Part shown: piece by piece, positions 44,709-55,550 of the stretch
Position numbering within the stretch: the first letter of the stretch is position 1
How the letters are laid out: the number at the start of each line of letters is the position of its first letter
NCBI RefSeq assembly: GCF_026213295.1
Contig: NC_079416.1
Location: 950,083 to 1,014,082 of the forward strand
From: Gadus chalcogrammus
Lineage: Eukaryota; Chordata; Actinopteri; Gadiformes; Gadidae
Reading direction: 5' to 3'
DNA: 64,000 bases
Notes under the pieces: model-generated
Seen by the model: the letters and a program-made list of their open reading frames with translations, nothing else
What the model was told of the DNA's origin: nothing
The model's database searches: none
Translations under genes and position numbers: made by a program

Positions 44709-45960
44709 ATGAACGTGTATGAATGAGTACATTTTTATGTACAATTAATATCTTGAAAATTAAGAAGTATTGGTTAGATATTTCTTATGAGCGATCAGCT
44801 CATCATGCTTTTGATGTATAATATGTGTATATAGTTTAAATATTTAGGGAGAAAATGCAGTTTATACATTTTCCTTGCTTTCAATTGTTTTGATTGGGAC
44901 AGCCACTCACACACATGTGATTTTTAAGTAACTGTAATCTTATTTATTTTTTTTACTTCATGTACTATTGATTGGAAAAGCTATAGCACACAATTCCACT
45001 ATAGTACCTGTCATCCGATTTTTTTTTGTCTTTCTATGTTAATGTTTGAAGAGTTATAGAGAGATAGCGACCAAAAAAAGTGTCAGAGAGAATAATAAAT
45101 ATGAAGGAGAATAGTACTTGCTCTGCTTGCAGCAGTGCAAGGTGCATCTCTGCCTTCAGCTCAGCCTTAAGTGATGGCCCATCAAGGGGAGGGCCCCTCC
45201 CCCCCTGCACCTGGACTGCTGCTGCCTGACACATATTTTCATTAGTCAATCAGAAGTATGTAAATATCTTCCCGGGGGCGGAAGAGGGCGAACAAGGTGT
45301 CCTTCAACATCTACGCTTCCAGGCGATTGCAACGGTACCACACATGAGCATATTCAAACATGTTTAATGGTAGTAATTAGCTGTCGAATTTGGAGACCTT
45401 AATCAATAATGACCAGCTATTGATTTGCTTCCCGATAAAGGTTCATGACAAATGACATGTTTTTTAGCATCTACACATTGAGCTGAGTCCAATGACACCA
45501 AGCATGACACTCCACGGCCCCCTACACTACATGGCCCCTGTATTTTACATGGTACACCTATGGTCTAGGACATGATCTCTGTGTGGCACAAGGTCGAGCT
45601 TGGTCTCCTTGGACTCAGCTCAACGTGTAGATGCTAAACCACATGTCATTTGTCAAAAATCTCCATCGGGGAGCAAATCTATAGCTGATCAATATGGATT
45701 AAGGCCTCCAAAAACGGCAGCTAATTACTACCCCGAAACATATTCAAATATGGTCATGTGTGGCACCGTTGCAATCGCCTCGAAACGTAGATGTCAAAGG
45801 ACACCTTGTTTTCCCCGTTACGCCACCGGGAAGATATTTTTCATACTTCTATTGGATTGATGAACTATTTTAAGTCACCTCTGTTGCGTCAGGCAGCAGC
45901 ACATGCAGGGGGGGAGGGGCCCTGCACGTTAGCGATGTGCCCTCCCTAGTTTGCAACATT
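44709..45960. repeat. Direct duplicate 1, containing a ~590-bp foldback
   Basis: Matches 46690-47715. Its core (about 45270-45850) is an imperfect palindrome: AACAAGGTGTCCTTCAACAT on the left returns inverted as ATGTCAAAGGACACCTTGTT on the right. Likely a MITE-like or foldback element. Confidence 0.82.
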
Positions 45961-46424
45961 GTAGTGATTCCATAGCCGAGGTCAAGAGTTCACATTACGT
46001 TGGGACTGAGGACTAGAAAGGGGGGAGGGGAGTACGGTCCACGTTGGCTCTGTATTCTGCAGACCACAACTTGTTCGTCATTGTTGTGTCTGGCTGTGAG
46101 TGTGCGTGCATGCTATGCGTAGGGTGAATGCAATCGCGTCAAGACAAATCTGATTGGCCAATCAGCTAACCAAGCCATCCTGGGTGGTGTTCCTACAAAG
46201 CCCTTGCCTTTTGTCATATGCACAGAGCTGAAACCAATTTACATTTTAAGTGTGTCAATTTGTTTGAAATGACAAATTCATTTTGTTGCATGTATTGTAT
46301 GTATGTTTAATGAAGAAAACACGATGAAGAAATATTTTAAGAGTACATTTTTTCCTTCTAGATTTTGAAGGAAGTAATTGTACTTTTACTTGAGTAGATT
46401 TTCAGTACTCTACCCACCACTGGG
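45961..46424. mobile_element. Sequence ending in a hAT-like terminus
   Basis: The right end inverts to CAGTGGTGGGTAGAGTACTG followed by AAAGTACAATTACTTC, a start I associate with non-autonomous fish hAT elements. The left boundary is not resolved; no coding frame. Confidence 0.5.
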
Positions 46425-46689
46425 TATGTGTACGTATGTATACATTCGTGTGGGTACGTATGTTTGCTATGTATGTGTACGTATTTTTACGTATATGTAT
46501 CAGTAAGTATACGTATGTATACTATGAATACGTATGTGTACATATGTTTGGCTTTGTTTAGCTATGTGTACGTATACGTATGTAAGTGTACATATGAATA
46601 AATATGTATGTGTACGTTTGTATTAGGATACGTATCCGTATGTATACTATGCATGTATTCGTATGTATACTTTGTACGTGTGCATTTGT

Positions 46690-47715
46690 ATGTATGAACG
46701 TGTATGAATGAGTACATTTTTATGTACAATTAATATCTTGAAAATTAAGAAGTATTGGTTAGATATTTCTTATGAGCGATCAGCTCATCATGCTTTTGAT
46801 GTATAATGTGTATATAGTTTAAATATTTAGGGAGAAAATGCAGTTTATACATTTTCCTTGCTTTCAATTGTTTTGATTGGGACAGCCACCCACACACATG
46901 TGATTTTTAAGTAACTTTAATCTTATTTTATTTTTTTACTTTATGTACTATTGCTTGGAAAAGCTATAGCACACAATTCCACTATAGTACCTGTCATCCG
47001 ATTTTTTTTTGCCTTTCTATGTTAATGTTTGAAGAGTTATAGAGCGATAGCGACCAAAAAAAGTGTCTGAGAGAATAATAAGTATATGCAAGAGAATAGT
47101 ACTTGCCCTGCTTGCAGCAGAAAGAGGTAAGAGGACGAACAAGGTGTCCTTCAACATCTACGCTTCCAGGAGATTGCAACGGTGCCACACATGAGCATAT
47201 TCGAACATGTTTAATGGTAGTAATTAGCTGTCGAAATTGGATGCCTTAATCAATACTGAGCAGCTATTGATTTGCTTCCCGATAAAGATTTGTCACAAAT
47301 GACATGTTATTTAGCATCTACACGTTGAGCTGAGTCCAATGACACCAATAACGACACTCTAGCTAATGGTAACATGTATTTTACATGGTACACCTAGGTC
47401 TAGGACATGATCTCGGTGTAGCAAGAGGCCGAGCTTGATCTCATTGGACTCAGCTTAACGTGTAGATGCTAATTAACATGTAATTTGTCAAAAATCTCCA
47501 TCGGGAAGCAAATCTATAGCTGGTCATTATTGATAAAGGCCTCCAAAATCGACAGCTAATTACTACCCCGAAACATATTCAAATATGATCATGTGTGGCA
47601 CTGTTGCAATCGTCTCGAAACGTAGATGTCAAAGGACACCTTGTTTGCTCTGTTGCACCACCAGGAAGATATTTTCATACTTCTAATGGATTGATTCATA
47701 TTTTAAGGTTCTCGG
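46690..47715. repeat. Direct duplicate 2, containing a foldback
   Basis: Copy of 44709-45960 without the LINE at its left edge and with small deletions. Its palindrome runs from about 47125 to 47680. Confidence 0.82.
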
Positions 47716-48224
47716 AGTGAGACTTTAAGTGGCTGCAGCAGAAGTGTTGAGACGAAAGATGATATCAAGAGATTTATAGAATATTCCCATTCACATTATG
47801 ATTCTTCGTCGTAACATCCGACCAAACATCCTTTACATTCACAGAGCGAAGATTATGAAAGTCCAGGCTCAGCAAGTGCTCCATCTCGTTGCACCTGCAC
47901 CCAGCGGCTCGCTTGCAAGATTTTGGCCTGAAGTTCTTCCCAGACCTACACCCTAGCCATCCAACATGCATATCTGAGCATCAGGCCTCTCTTTAATAAT
48001 GACAAAAAGTTATGAGAGAAACACACATTAACTTTTTGTTATCTCATAAGCGGCGTGGTGCCGGCTCCTTTTGACCTTTTGACCCCCGACTTCAAAAACG
48101 TGGCCACAGGCCAGCTGTGTCTACACACCTTTAGCCACAAATGTACACCTCCATCCCACAAAAAATAGGGACTAGAAACTAACCTCTGTCTTATGTACAT
48201 TTACTGTACTGTTGGAGGTCACGC
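47716..48224 (+). repeat. Third, partial copy of the inverted-repeat arm
   Basis: From about 47868 the sequence repeats 41611-41965 in the same orientation (CAGCAAGTGCTCCATCTCGT to GTTGGAGGTCACGC), then changes abruptly into the foldback at 48225. Confidence 0.85.
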
Positions 48225-48538
48225 AATGTGGTGGAAAAACAGTTTTTGAGATAGGAAAGTCCTACCGCCCTGAAATTTTAATACCTTATTCTAGGGCCTA
48301 ACTGGGACATCTGCACCGAAACTTGGCCCGGTCGGACCTCGAGGGCAGGAAGGGGGGACCCTTCCTGCCCGAAACTTGGCCCGGTCAGACCCCGAGGGCA
48401 GGCCCCCCCTTCCTGCCCTCGAGGTCCGACCGGGCCAAGTTTCGGTGTGGAGGTCTCAGTTAGGCCCCAGAATAAGGTATTAAAATTTCAGGGCAGTAGG
48501 ACCTTCCTATCTCAAAAACTGTTTTTCCACCACATTCT
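48225..48538. repeat. 314-bp palindrome
   Basis: Arms of about 120 bp: AATGTGGTGGAAAAACAGTT at the left returns inverted as AACTGTTTTTCCACCACATT at the right. The GC-rich centre includes two further inverted copies of AACTTGGCCCGGTC. Confidence 0.93.
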
Positions 48539-48607
48539 GAACCATTAGGTCTTGCAGGCTACACTTCTGAGGGGCTTTGTCCAAATGACACTCCATTTGG
48601 GAAAACT

Positions 48608-49762
48608 TTTTTTCTCTAAGGGCTAGAACTCCAAATCTCGGATATGTCGTTCACGGGGCCCCGGGAAATGTGTGTAAACATTTTAGCATCCCTAGCTATC
48701 TCGAAAAGGTCGGCAAAGGGGCGTGACCTCCAACAGTACAGTAAATGTACATAAGACAGAGGTTAGTTTCTAGTCCCCATTTTTTGTGGGATGGAGGTGT
48801 ACATTTGTGGCTAAAGGTGTGTAGACACAGCTGACCTGTGGCCACGTTTTCGAAGTCGGGGGTCAAAAGGTCAAAAGGAGCCGGCACCACGCCGCTTATG
48901 AGATAACAAAAAGTTAATGTGTGTTTCTCTCATAACTTTTTGTCATTATTAAAGAGAGGCCTGATTCTCAGATATGCATGTTGGATGGCTAGGGTGTAGG
49001 ACTGTGAAGAACTTCAGGCCAAAATCTTGCAAGCGAGCCGCTGGGTGAGTTGCAACGAGATGGAGCACTTGCTGAGTCATTTCCTGTAGTGCTGGAGCCA
49101 CAGGTTGAAGCGTATGCGTCCTTTGAGACCCTCTTTGATATATAAGAGACCCTATACATATACAGCTTACTTAAATGTTGTCGACTCAGTCACCTATTGC
49201 ATCACTTCCTTTAAGGCTTCGGCCTCCTAATTGATCATTGTAGGCTATAATTGAATGCCCTCTTTCATATATATATATGATACCTCCACCACTGGGACGT
49301 GGCAACAATTCTCCAAATCCATATGGGGAGGGGGGGGATGCTTGTGGACAGTAGGGGTTTACCCTAGACATAAATAGGAAGTAAAATCAGGAGAAGGAAT
49401 GACCTCTCACAAATATTTATTGAATAAATTGTTTCAAATAACCCTCCCTCGTTAAATCAATGAGCTTGGTGTTTTGCTTTCAAAAATTAGTTATAGAAAA
49501 AGTCTAAACTGCAGAAAATAAACACATCCAAGCTGCCTTTTAAGGATACCTTGGAATATCTGTCTATTTTTCAACCATCGGACCCTAGTTTACGACAAAA
49601 ACAACCCAATTGACGGCAGCTCCTTTGCCGCGTGAGCCACGAGTATTAGAGGGGGCGGTCGATAGCAACCACCATAGCAACCATGACGGTCAAGTGACTG
49701 GATTCAGCCCCGTTGAAAAAAATAGAATAGCCTACCTCCCTACACACTCAGTAGTAGATTAA
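48608..49762 (-). repeat. Large inverted repeat, right arm
   Basis: Reverse complement of 40930-42082. The intervening loop is about 6.5 kb. Confidence 0.92.
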
Positions 49763-50175
49763 TGATATTTAAATTATTATGACCATGAAGTCTTTATTTG
49801 CATGGGTTTACATTTTGTTGTGTAGCATGGAAAAATCGGAGAAACACTCCCATTCAGAATGCATTGGTTTACACTTCGTTCTTTGGAGCACGGTTATTTT
49901 TATTTATTTATTTATTTTCCGTTTTTGAGGAGTTGAGGATTTTTCTGCAATAATCCAAAATCCATTGGAAAACCCGTTGGCTTTTTGTCAAGGGAACCGA
50001 GGGCGACGCTCACTTCCGGGTTTGCCAACATACGTCATCCCTCTCTACCACTCTATACTGTAAAAACACATGTTCAAGATGAATGATAATGCATTAATTT
50101 ATTCTTTATTCTGCCATAGTAACACGGTAAATAAATGGCAAAAATAGGCTGAGAACGAATTCGTATTTACGATAT
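49763..50175. other. No gene seen
   Basis: AT-rich; includes a short (TTTA)n run near 49900. Confidence 0.4.
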
Positions 50176-50510
50176 TGTAGCGACCCTGGGACAGTTAAAT
50201 AGTTTGTGTGTTATGTGTTGCATTGTATTTCGTTGTCCGTTATGCCAGTTGTTCTGTGTGCCTGTATTGTAATGTTCTTCTTGTCAATCAGTGTGGGGGC
50301 GAATCATTAGGTCAGCTGGGGGAGGGCCTTGGAAGAACACGAGGGTGGGGGCCTGCACATGAGTGAGACCGTGTTGGGGGTAACCGGGGTTTGTTTTGGG
50401 TGGGATTTCTGCCGTTGGTTACGGGTTTCAGTGACCTGGTTTTGGTTCATTAAAAGTTCCTTCAATTACTAATGACTCGACATCGTTATGTCACCGGCGA
50501 GGTCATTACA
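50176..50510 (+). mobile_element. Possible solo LTR
   Basis: 335 bp beginning TGTAGCGACC and ending TCATTACA (TG...CA ends), flanked by ATAT on both sides. ATTAAA near 50450 could serve as its polyadenylation signal. No second LTR or internal coding region is nearby. The 4-bp duplication and ends are suggestive only. Confidence 0.5.
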
Positions 50511-50659
50511 ATATGTTCAATAAAACGTAATCACGGACAAAATACGTTTTTTAGACAAACGTAATTGAGAATGCCAAATAGTTCTCTGGGAACGTAATTT
50601 TGATGAGAAAGGGTTGCTCTGTCAGTTGTCAAAAAAAGCGCACGGACGTGGCCTCAGCG

Positions 50660-50946
50660 TCAGAAACTGAAGCCACTCCGAGCGCGTCGATTTCTGACGA
50701 ACGGTCAGTGACTTTTGCTTCAGTTTCTGACGCAAAAGGGTACCCTTGCGCTGCTTTTTTCGACGCATGGGGTTTTCAGCAGCCATCGGGTCCCCCGTCA
50801 AAGGGTTACATTGTAACTAGTTGAAAACCCCATGCGTCTAAAAAGGCAGCGCAAGGGTACCCTTTTGCGTCAGAAACTGAAGCAAAAGTCACTGACCGTT
50901 CGTCAGAAATCGACGCGCTCGGAGTGAGAGTGTGTTGGTCTGCAAG
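50660..50946. repeat. Near-perfect palindrome at the right edge
   Basis: Arms of about 120 bp (CTCCGAGCGCGTCGATTTC inward, its inverse outward) around a spacer of about 40 bp near 50783-50822. The transcript of either strand would form a long hairpin. Confidence 0.93.
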
Positions 50947-51244
50947 CAGCGGCTCAGATCAGACGTGACCCCATGTGGGGGACCCTAACTTCTCCTACGC
51001 TGTCATTGGCTGAAGAAGTCACCAAACATGCACTCAGAGTTACCACCACATGAGTAGAAGCCATACTGTATGGTAGAAGCCCATAGGTGATGATTAAGCA
51101 GGATTTCGTTTGTATGAGTCTATATTTTGTTTTATTTTGAAATTCCTCCAGACAAACGTTAACTGCAACAAAAACATTTTACAAAATAAAATTTGGTTAT
51201 TCTATATATTAATATTTTTTTAATTGTGACAGCTTGTTAGCTAG
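50947..51244. other. No gene seen
   Basis: Probably flanking or terminal sequence of the following transposon; no terminal repeat recognised. Confidence 0.4.
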
Positions 51245-51510
51245 GTCTTGACAGAGATGGCTCAGACTAATTACATCTCAACAGCCTCAGCAGCTCAGAC
51301 TTCACCGATTACCTGAACAAACTGGTCCTCAGCACTGGTGAGAAATTACCAGACCCATATAGTATTCCGAGTGAGGAATGGATTGCAGATATGTCCAAAT
51401 GGCCAGCTCATGGCCCGACATATACAGTTATCTGATTGAGAAGCCTAGTGTGTACACTAAGGACAGTTTGCGTGCATATAAATACTGGATGCTGGACAAC
51501 AGCATTTAAG
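51245..51510 (+). pseudogene. Remnant of the transposon's second protein
   Basis: A frame reads SSSDFTDYLNKLVLSTGEKLPDP, then EEWIADMSKWP, and after a frame break near 51418 DIYSYLIEKPSVYTKDSLRAYK. This resembles the N-terminus of the YqaJ-type nuclease protein I associate with ISL2EU transposons. No nuclease domain follows. It lies convergent to the THAP transposase, as expected for a partner gene. Confidence 0.55.
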
Positions 51511-52082
51511 AAAAACTGATGTAATGAGCAAGATGGATAGGTACACCTGACAAAATCTAACTGACTTCATTACTGTCAACACAACAACAAACAAACAACA
51601 CATCTGACGCTTTAAGTGTTCATTTATTTTTTTCTGAATGTACATTTACGTAAAATCACAAACAGCACTGATATATATTGTTCATCTCCAGAAAGAAGTG
51701 CAGTTTGAGTTCGGCAGACAATGATAATACTCAAAACTTAGTTGAAAGCTAGAAAAAAAAAATGACCAGGTATAAATGTTAAATGAGTTCATATAGTATT
51801 AATTATGTACACTCATTCATTGTTGAGATGTACATTTAATTTTAATTGCATTGCCTTCAATATATTGCATTTACAACATTCAGTTCATGTTCAATATTTG
51901 CCATGTCAGCTTTAAACGCAGTTTCTCCATTATCATAAATAAATGAAATAGTTCTGCGTGCGTGGTTCTCAACCTTTTTGTACTCTGAATGATCCTGTCT
52001 GATCAAATTTAGTTATTCATAACTGTTATTAATTTTATAGTCAGAGAGAAAGAGAGTGATGAGTAAGTGAGAGAGACAGTGA
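51511..52082. other. AT-rich, no gene seen
   Basis: Nothing recognisable; probably the decayed interior of the THAP transposon. Confidence 0.4.
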
Positions 52083-52815
52083 GAGCAAGTAGTAAGTGAC
52101 CACCATTGAATCCCACATCCGCCACACTGTCAAAACCTCCTTCTATCACCTCCGTAATATTGCAAAGATCAGATCCTCCCTCACACCTCACGCTGCAGAA
52201 AGACTCATCCATGCCTTCATCTCCTCCCGCCTTGATTATTGCAATTCACTCCTCGCCGGCATCTCCACCACCTCCATCAACAGACTCCAACTGGTCCAGA
52301 ATGCAGCAGCCCGTCTCCTCACTCATACTAAAGCGTGGCACCACATCACCCCAGTCCTCAAGAATCTCCACTGGCTCCCCATCTCACATCGGATCCACTA
52401 CAAACTCCTGGTCCTCACCTACAAAGCTCTCCACCATATGGCCCCCCCATATCTCTCTGATCTTCTCTCCCTCTACCAACCCCCCCGGGCCCTCAGATCC
52501 TCCTCAGCCGGTCTCCTCTCCACCCACACATCAAAACTCCACAGCCTAGGTGACAGAGCCTTCTCCAGGACATCTCCCAGGCTCTGGAACTCCCTCCCCC
52601 AACATATTCGTGACTCTGAGTCCCTCACCATCTTCCAGTCCCGCCTCAAGACTCATCTCTTCTCCTCTGCCTACCCCACTCACTATCCCTAGCCCCTAGC
52701 CCCATCAACTTTTTTGTTTTTCTTGTTTATCTATTTTTGTGCCCCTATGTAAAGCGCTTTGAGTACGTGAAAAGCGCTATATAAATTGAATCTATTATTA
52801 TTATTATTATTATTG
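52083..52815 (+). mobile_element. LINE 3' fragment (L2/CR1-like)
   Basis: A frame at 52096-52692 encodes the C-terminal part of a reverse transcriptase protein: RLDYCNSLLAGI, LQLVQNAAARLLT, HWLPISHRIHYKLL and RLWNSLPQHIRD. Downstream are AAAGCGCTTTGAGT...AAAAGCGCTATATAAA and an (ATT)n tail, the usual end of such fish LINEs. It is 5'-truncated and lies within the THAP transposon. Confidence 0.88.
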
Positions 52816-52885
52816 CCCTCATTAGCCCTTAAAAGCCTGACACAATCATGGAAAATAATGTACACCTCCTTGACTCTGAACACAG

Positions 52886-55063
52886 TTATCGCCGGGCCAC
52901 CACAGCCCCCCTAAGGTTCGTAAGACCAGCACATATGGTCAAAATGTCATCTAGCATATCGACTTGGCTGATGGGTATGACAGTGTTCAGTATCTTAAAG
53001 GTTTTAAGCTGACCAATAACTCGTTCCACATGTATGCGGACTCTTGACAACTGACGTGAAGTGTCAACACAAGAACCTGGCAATTGAGATTTCCCCTTCG
53101 TGAAACTTGGTATTCTTAATGTTGCTCCTACACTGGCCAAATCCTCTCTAACAAGGAAACCTCTATCTGCAAGGATCTCGTCACCATGCTCAAGTTTACC
53201 CAAAAAGGCAGAATCTAAAGTTATTACCTTGTCAGAGGCACGACCTCCCCACCCACTAGACAAAAAAGATATAGCTCCTGCTGGTGTGATTCCTATTAGA
53301 TATTTCATTGTGTTTTGGTGCTTATAATTTGACCAGGTTTCAGCCCTTGCTTTAAGATTGTGTGTTCTTTCTATAAAGATTTCAGTACAGTCTATAATAC
53401 ATCGACAATTCCTAAATTTGGGTTTAAAACACTTTGGCATGTTTGCTCTCACTGCATCCTTACTAGGCCACATTATCAAAGGTTTCACTATTGAGGACAA
53501 CATGGGTATCCAGTCTCTTAGTATTTTTGATACAGTTGAGAATGGAAGCCCAAATCTGTAGGCAAGGTCTCTGTTGGTGAGTCCAAGTCTTACTTTCATT
53601 AGAACCAAAAGGAGGTGGTTCTCCCAACTTAACCCACCCTTAAGCACAAGTGTGCTTCTTTTTACAATATCCAGCAGCCACATAACCATTTGTAATGATT
53701 GTAAACCAGTAAAAAAAATTATTTTAGCATTTGTGTCTTTTATGGAATCAAACCCAAACTTGGACTGCTTCAGTTGCTCCTTCAGATGTTTATTTTCTTC
53801 CTGTGTGGCATACAGTTCTCTTTTCAGAGCTTCATAATCATCACGGAGCTGGTTGTACTGCAGGTTGAGTTGGTGCATCTCTTTTCTGGACACAAACTTA
53901 CATTCATCTACAACACAAAAAGGAGATAAATTAACTCATGTGCAACACATCAGCTTTCATACACAGACACACACACACACACACACAACACACAGACTAT
54001 CTGTCTGGTTCTCTGTCACTCTACTCACCTGACCACCAACCAACCAACACAAACACACACTTAATAGTATGACTTGTGCATACCTTCAGAATAATCTACA
54101 GTATCTGCTTCAGGCTGGCTTGTGGGGCAGGTAGCAGGGGCCTTATCTTCATCTCTTATTCTCTTTCTTTCATATCTAGGACAAACAGAGTAGAGTTAAG
54201 TTAAAAACCCAAAATAATCAACACATTAAGAGATAATAAAATAACATAATAAAGAAAGACACACAAGAATATCTTATTTGCTCAGATAATTAACAAGCTA
54301 CCAAGAAATTAGAAAATTTCAAATACATGACATGACACTGACCTTGCCACCTTTCCCGAGATGTCTCTGTTGCTGCTGTGTGAAAAAACGGATGGAACAA
54401 AATCTGGACTATCACAATCCATGGACGGTGACCCTGAGAAAAAGAATGAGATTAGCTATGCTTATTGTTTATTTTCACATTTTTTAACCTATTTGCTAAT
54501 TTACGAGCTCAGTCATAATGAGCACCAATAGCACAAGCATTTAAGTTACGGGTTCAGAGTTAAAGAAAATCGTACACTGTAACATTAGCTGTGTGAACTG
54601 TGAAGACACTTTCTTGTATGACTTTCAGCCTGAACCAAGAAACCTACACCAGCCATGCAGCTAATGTTGGTACTTACAGTAACAACAAAAGCTAAACTTA
54701 TAGGTTACGACCGCGAGCCAACGTTAAACTTTACAAACTCAGTAGAAGACGGACAAATTTGTTGGCCAGTTAGTCAGTAAATCACACTAATATATCCTCA
54801 TTAAGTATGGTAAAATCACACGCAGTCCTACTCATTATCCAGCTCATGTTGGAAAAGACAAACATACCAGAAACGAAGTGGGCGCTGCACAGACTCTCGC
54901 CGCCTTTAGGACCTTCGGGACCCCAATCTGCCCTTTTAATGGCCTGGAGCCACAATCTTCTTCTTCTCTTGGCAAAAGGATGAGATCCTCTCGGGATATT
55001 AAACAGTTTCCTTCCATCCTTTTGCCGATTCGTGCAGTTTACAGCACAACAGCTCCTTGTCAT
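52886..55063 (-). CDS. THAP-domain DDE transposase (ISL2EU/Harbinger-like), intact
   Basis: Four exons on the minus strand (55063-54868, 54433-54343, 54175-54084, 53907-52886) join in frame to 466 codons plus stop, all with GT-AG introns. An N-terminal THAP finger (C6, C10, C59, H62; SAHF motif) binds DNA. A coiled-coil stretch (about 138-175) and a helix-turn-helix (TNRDLAYRFGLPFSTVSKIL, about 237-256) precede the DDE_Tnp_4-type core. Likely catalytic residues are D299 (CIIDCTEIF), D374 (LADRGF) and E421 (RVRIHVERVIGQLK). The core residues and frame are undamaged, so the protein may be active. Terminal repeats of the element were not found. I chose the ATG at 55063 because it precedes the THAP finger directly. 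Confidence 0.93.
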
Positions 55064-55099
55064 TTTCGTTCTCCGCTAACTCCGCTGGTAAACAAATGA

Positions 55100-55491
55100 C
55101 AAATGCTGCTTTCGGCCCCCTGGCTGCGCGCGCACATCTGCGATGACGTTGCACAGAAACCCGCCTTGCTGCAGTAGAAGAACGATTCGCATTGGCTGGA
55201 TGGGCGGAGGGGCGGGGCTAATCATACACACTTCCTGAAGTGTGTATCAAAGTGTACTGGCAAAGTCTTGTCGCTAGGGGAGCAAATCTTACACACAAAT
55301 ACACACACATCTCCCAAATCGTGACTTATGGAACCCTCTCTGAGACTTAGCTGTAGCATTCTGGAGGTGTTCTTGAGTTGATTTAAATGAAAAAACTTGT
55401 GGGACCCGAATTTTGGGCCCCACAAGTGAAGTGGTCCCCACGAGATTGGTGGGCTAACTCCTTTTTGGCCCCACAGGTGATGGTATGGGAG

Positions 55492-55495
<4 letters not shown>
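55100..55495. other. Upstream region of the THAP gene and end of the intron insert
   Basis: CG-rich stretch with GGGCGGAGGGGCGGGGC (55201-55217) upstream of the transposase gene could be its promoter. A palindrome CACTTCCTGAAGTG (55230) and a GTGGGGACC-type repeat (55400-55475) follow. Confidence 0.5.

Positions 55496-55548
<53 letters not shown>
55496..55548. repeat. (AC)n microsatellite, right edge of the intron 4 insert
   Basis: After it the sequence (ACTGTTAGAACC...CAGGCAATTGGGA) again matches intron 4 of copy A. Confidence 0.95.

Positions 55549-55550
<2 letters not shown>

Larger units (their letters stand above)
40247..50946. repeat. Composite region bounded by inverted CTCACTCCGAGCGCGTCG ends
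   Basis: The left edge (about 40247-40385) reads CTCACTCCGAGCGCGTCGA...GGGTACCCTTGCGCTGC. The right edge (50805-50946) carries the same sequence inverted, both preceded outward by CCAACACA. Inside lie a second inverted repeat, foldbacks, a LINE and a possible solo LTR. It may be one large foldback transposon invaded by others, or a nest of unrelated copies; no transposase belonging to it is visible. Confidence 0.55.

Noticed and set aside
52106..52549. 147-codon Ser/Pro-rich frame
   Set aside because: Out-of-frame shadow of the LINE protein at 52096-52692.
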